DNA of 64,000 nt. Source: Megalopta genalis (taxonomy: Eukaryota; Arthropoda; Insecta; Hymenoptera; Halictidae). The stretch lies in assembly GCF_051020955.1 (NCBI RefSeq), contig NW_027476719.1:1-64000 (forward strand). The letters are read 5' to 3'. The notes below the pieces were generated by a model. That model was given only the letters and a program-made list of their open reading frames with translations. It was not told where the DNA came from and made no database searches. A program made the translations under genes and the position numbers. Positions 63,242 through 64,000 of the stretch are shown here, in pieces. Each line of letters starts with the position of its first letter. The first letter of the stretch is position 1.

Positions 63242-64000
63242 TTTGAAGCTATATCATTTATATCGCAAATATTTGTAGATAAATCATTTGATTCGCATGA
63301 ATTTGAAGCTAAATAACGTGCTTTGCAAATCGTTTGTTTGACCAGCATTTGAAGCTATATCTTTTACATCGCAAGTATTTGAAAGTTACTCATTTATTTT
63401 GCATGGAGTTGAAGCTAAGCCTTCAACCACGCATTGATATGAAGCTAAATCATGTGTTTCGCTTGGATTTGAATCTAACTCGTTTGTTTCTCATGCAGTT
63501 GAAGCTGATTCATGTATATCACAAGTATTTTAAGCCAAACCATTTGTTTCGCATGGATTTGAAGCTAAGCCTTCTACTTCGCATTGATTTGAAGCTAAAT
63601 CATTTGCTTCACATGGAATTGAATCTACCTCGTTTGTTCCTCCAGCTCTTGAAGCTATATCACTTATATCGCAAGTATTTGAAGCTAAATCATATGTGTC
63701 GCATGGATTTGAAGCTGAACCTTCTACATCGCATGGATATGAAGCTAACTCGTTTGTGTCGCCTGCATTTGAAGCTATATCATTTATATCGCAAGTATTT
63801 GATGCTCAATCAGTTGTGTCGCATGGATTTGAAGCTAAGCTTTCTACTTCGAATTGATATGAAGCTAAATCACGTGTTTCGCATGGATTTGAAGCTAACT
63901 CGTTTGATTAGTCTGCATTTGAAGCTATATTACTTATACCCCAAGTGTTTGAAGCTAAATCATTTGCTTAGCATGGATTTGAATCTAAACCTACTACTTC

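Larger units (their letters stand above)
1..64000. repeat. 30-bp satellite array filling the entire window
   Basis: Every stretch I read resolves into monomers of about 30 bp, beginning TTTGAAGCTA (positions 1-10), then a variable block (11-20), then a block such as TTCGCATGGA, ATCGCAAGTA or TTCGCATTGA (21-30). The register is visible because two monomers fill each 60 bases until an indel shifts it. Length variants recur: 29 bp (one T lost in CTCGTTGTTTCGC, or one base lost in AAACAATTGATTCG), 31 bp (an extra T in TATATTCGC) and 23 bp (7 bases lost, as at 2,216-2,238). No interval longer than about two monomers lacks the motif, so there is no intergenic or unique sequence to describe. The array runs off both ends of the window. 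Its function is unknown; a structural or heterochromatic satellite is the most likely reading. Confidence 0.97.
59997..64000. repeat. Family B mosaic, right end
   Basis: This region is a patchwork of segments seen elsewhere. The interval 60,026-60,290 recurs at 62,036-62,300 (offset 2,010). The interval 60,440-60,978 matches 50,783-51,321. The interval 62,280-63,241 matches 43,758-44,719. After about 63,242 the sequence follows the 45.44 kb and 25.05 kb segments. The last 280 bases (from about 63,725) switch again to monomers like those at 26.14-26.24 kb and then 28.7-28.8 kb. The window ends inside the array. Confidence 0.8.

Noticed and set aside
1..64000. CRISPR array (30-bp direct repeats)
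   Set aside because: The repeats are directly adjacent with no unique spacers, the variation is within the repeat itself, and no cas gene is present.
1..64000. A giant repetitive protein gene spanning the window
   Set aside because: No frame on either strand stays open beyond 557 codons. Different substitutions break each frame, and frame-shifting 29-, 31- and 23-bp monomers have been amplified. No non-repetitive start, end, exon boundary or domain is seen.
1..64000. CENP-B box in the monomer (TTCGCATGGA resembles its start)
   Set aside because: Only the TTCG start agrees. The required downstream CGGG part is absent from the monomer and from the variants I read.
1..64000. Telomeric or subtelomeric simple repeat
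   Set aside because: The unit is 30 bp and not 5-8 bp, and no G-rich telomere-type runs occur at either end of the window.
1..64000. Transposon or retroelement inside the array
   Set aside because: No terminal repeats, transposase or reverse-transcriptase-like frame, poly-A tail or target-site duplication is visible, and no gap of non-monomer sequence could hold one.
1..64000. tRNA, rRNA or other structured RNA genes
   Set aside because: No stretch departs from the monomer pattern long enough to contain one, and the monomer has no evident stable hairpin beyond short palindromes such as GCATGC.
1..64000. TATA-like promoters from TATATC or TTATATC in type-c monomers
   Set aside because: These occur in every type-c monomer as part of the repeat, with no associated gene start or other promoter element.

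Overview
The whole 64-kb window is one uninterrupted tandem array built from a roughly 30-bp monomer, about 2,100 copies in all. I found no unique DNA, no recognisable protein-coding gene, no RNA gene, no transposon and no CRISPR array. Each monomer has a near-constant first third (TTTGAAGCTA), a variable middle third and a semi-constant last third built around TCGCA. Five monomer types follow each other in a common order (e, a, b, c, d), giving a 150-bp pentamer. Their variable thirds are: a AATCATGTGT, b ACTCGTTTGT, c TATCACTTAT, d AACCATTTGT or AATCATTTGT, e AGCCTTCTAC. Composition is AT-rich (about 37% G+C in the commonest monomer) and strand-asymmetric (T over A, G over C). Tens of kilobases of pure higher-order satellite suggest a eukaryotic heterochromatic locus (pericentromeric, subtelomeric or similar) read with long reads. 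That is inference; nothing in the window identifies the species or even the kingdom.

Two subfamilies alternate. Family A is marked by a GGATCC/CACGTG monomer, by TTCTCCTGTA endings, by a 29-bp monomer containing CTCGTTGTTTCGC, and by a 23-bp monomer. It fills about 1-15,645, 29,047-32,745 and 50,430-59,996, with two small islands near 23.5-24.0 kb and 39.1-39.6 kb. Family B has more varied monomers and lacks those markers. It fills 15,645-29,046, 32,745-50,430 and 59,996-64,000 apart from the islands.

Higher-order layout: 1-11,640 is family A with a 1,609-bp tandem unit (5,576-8,793) and a 3-kb block repeated about 6.4 kb away. A long tandem duplication follows: copy 1 at about 11,641-29,046 (17.4 kb) and copy 2 at about 29,047-44,624 (15.6 kb). 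Within the parts they share, the copies are nearly identical. They differ by seven block gains or losses, five of them exact multiples of 30 bp. A diverged partial third copy lies at about 45,230-48,480. Next comes an 899-bp-offset duplication (48,420-49,944), then a family A block with 1,160-bp units nested in a 4,259-bp superunit (50,430-59,996), then a mosaic of segments from elsewhere in the window (60.0-64.0 kb).

Many open reading frames exist (up to 557 codons) because the monomer is 10 codons long and its commonest form lacks stops in several frames. They are broken by different substitutions in each frame, and by 29-, 31- and 23-bp monomers that have themselves been amplified. I therefore treat them as by-products of the repeat. 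The minus-strand frame, a Cys-containing decapeptide of the type LASNPCETHD, is the best candidate for an ancestral coding frame and is discussed as a finding. The hierarchy points to repeated unequal exchange and segmental amplification.
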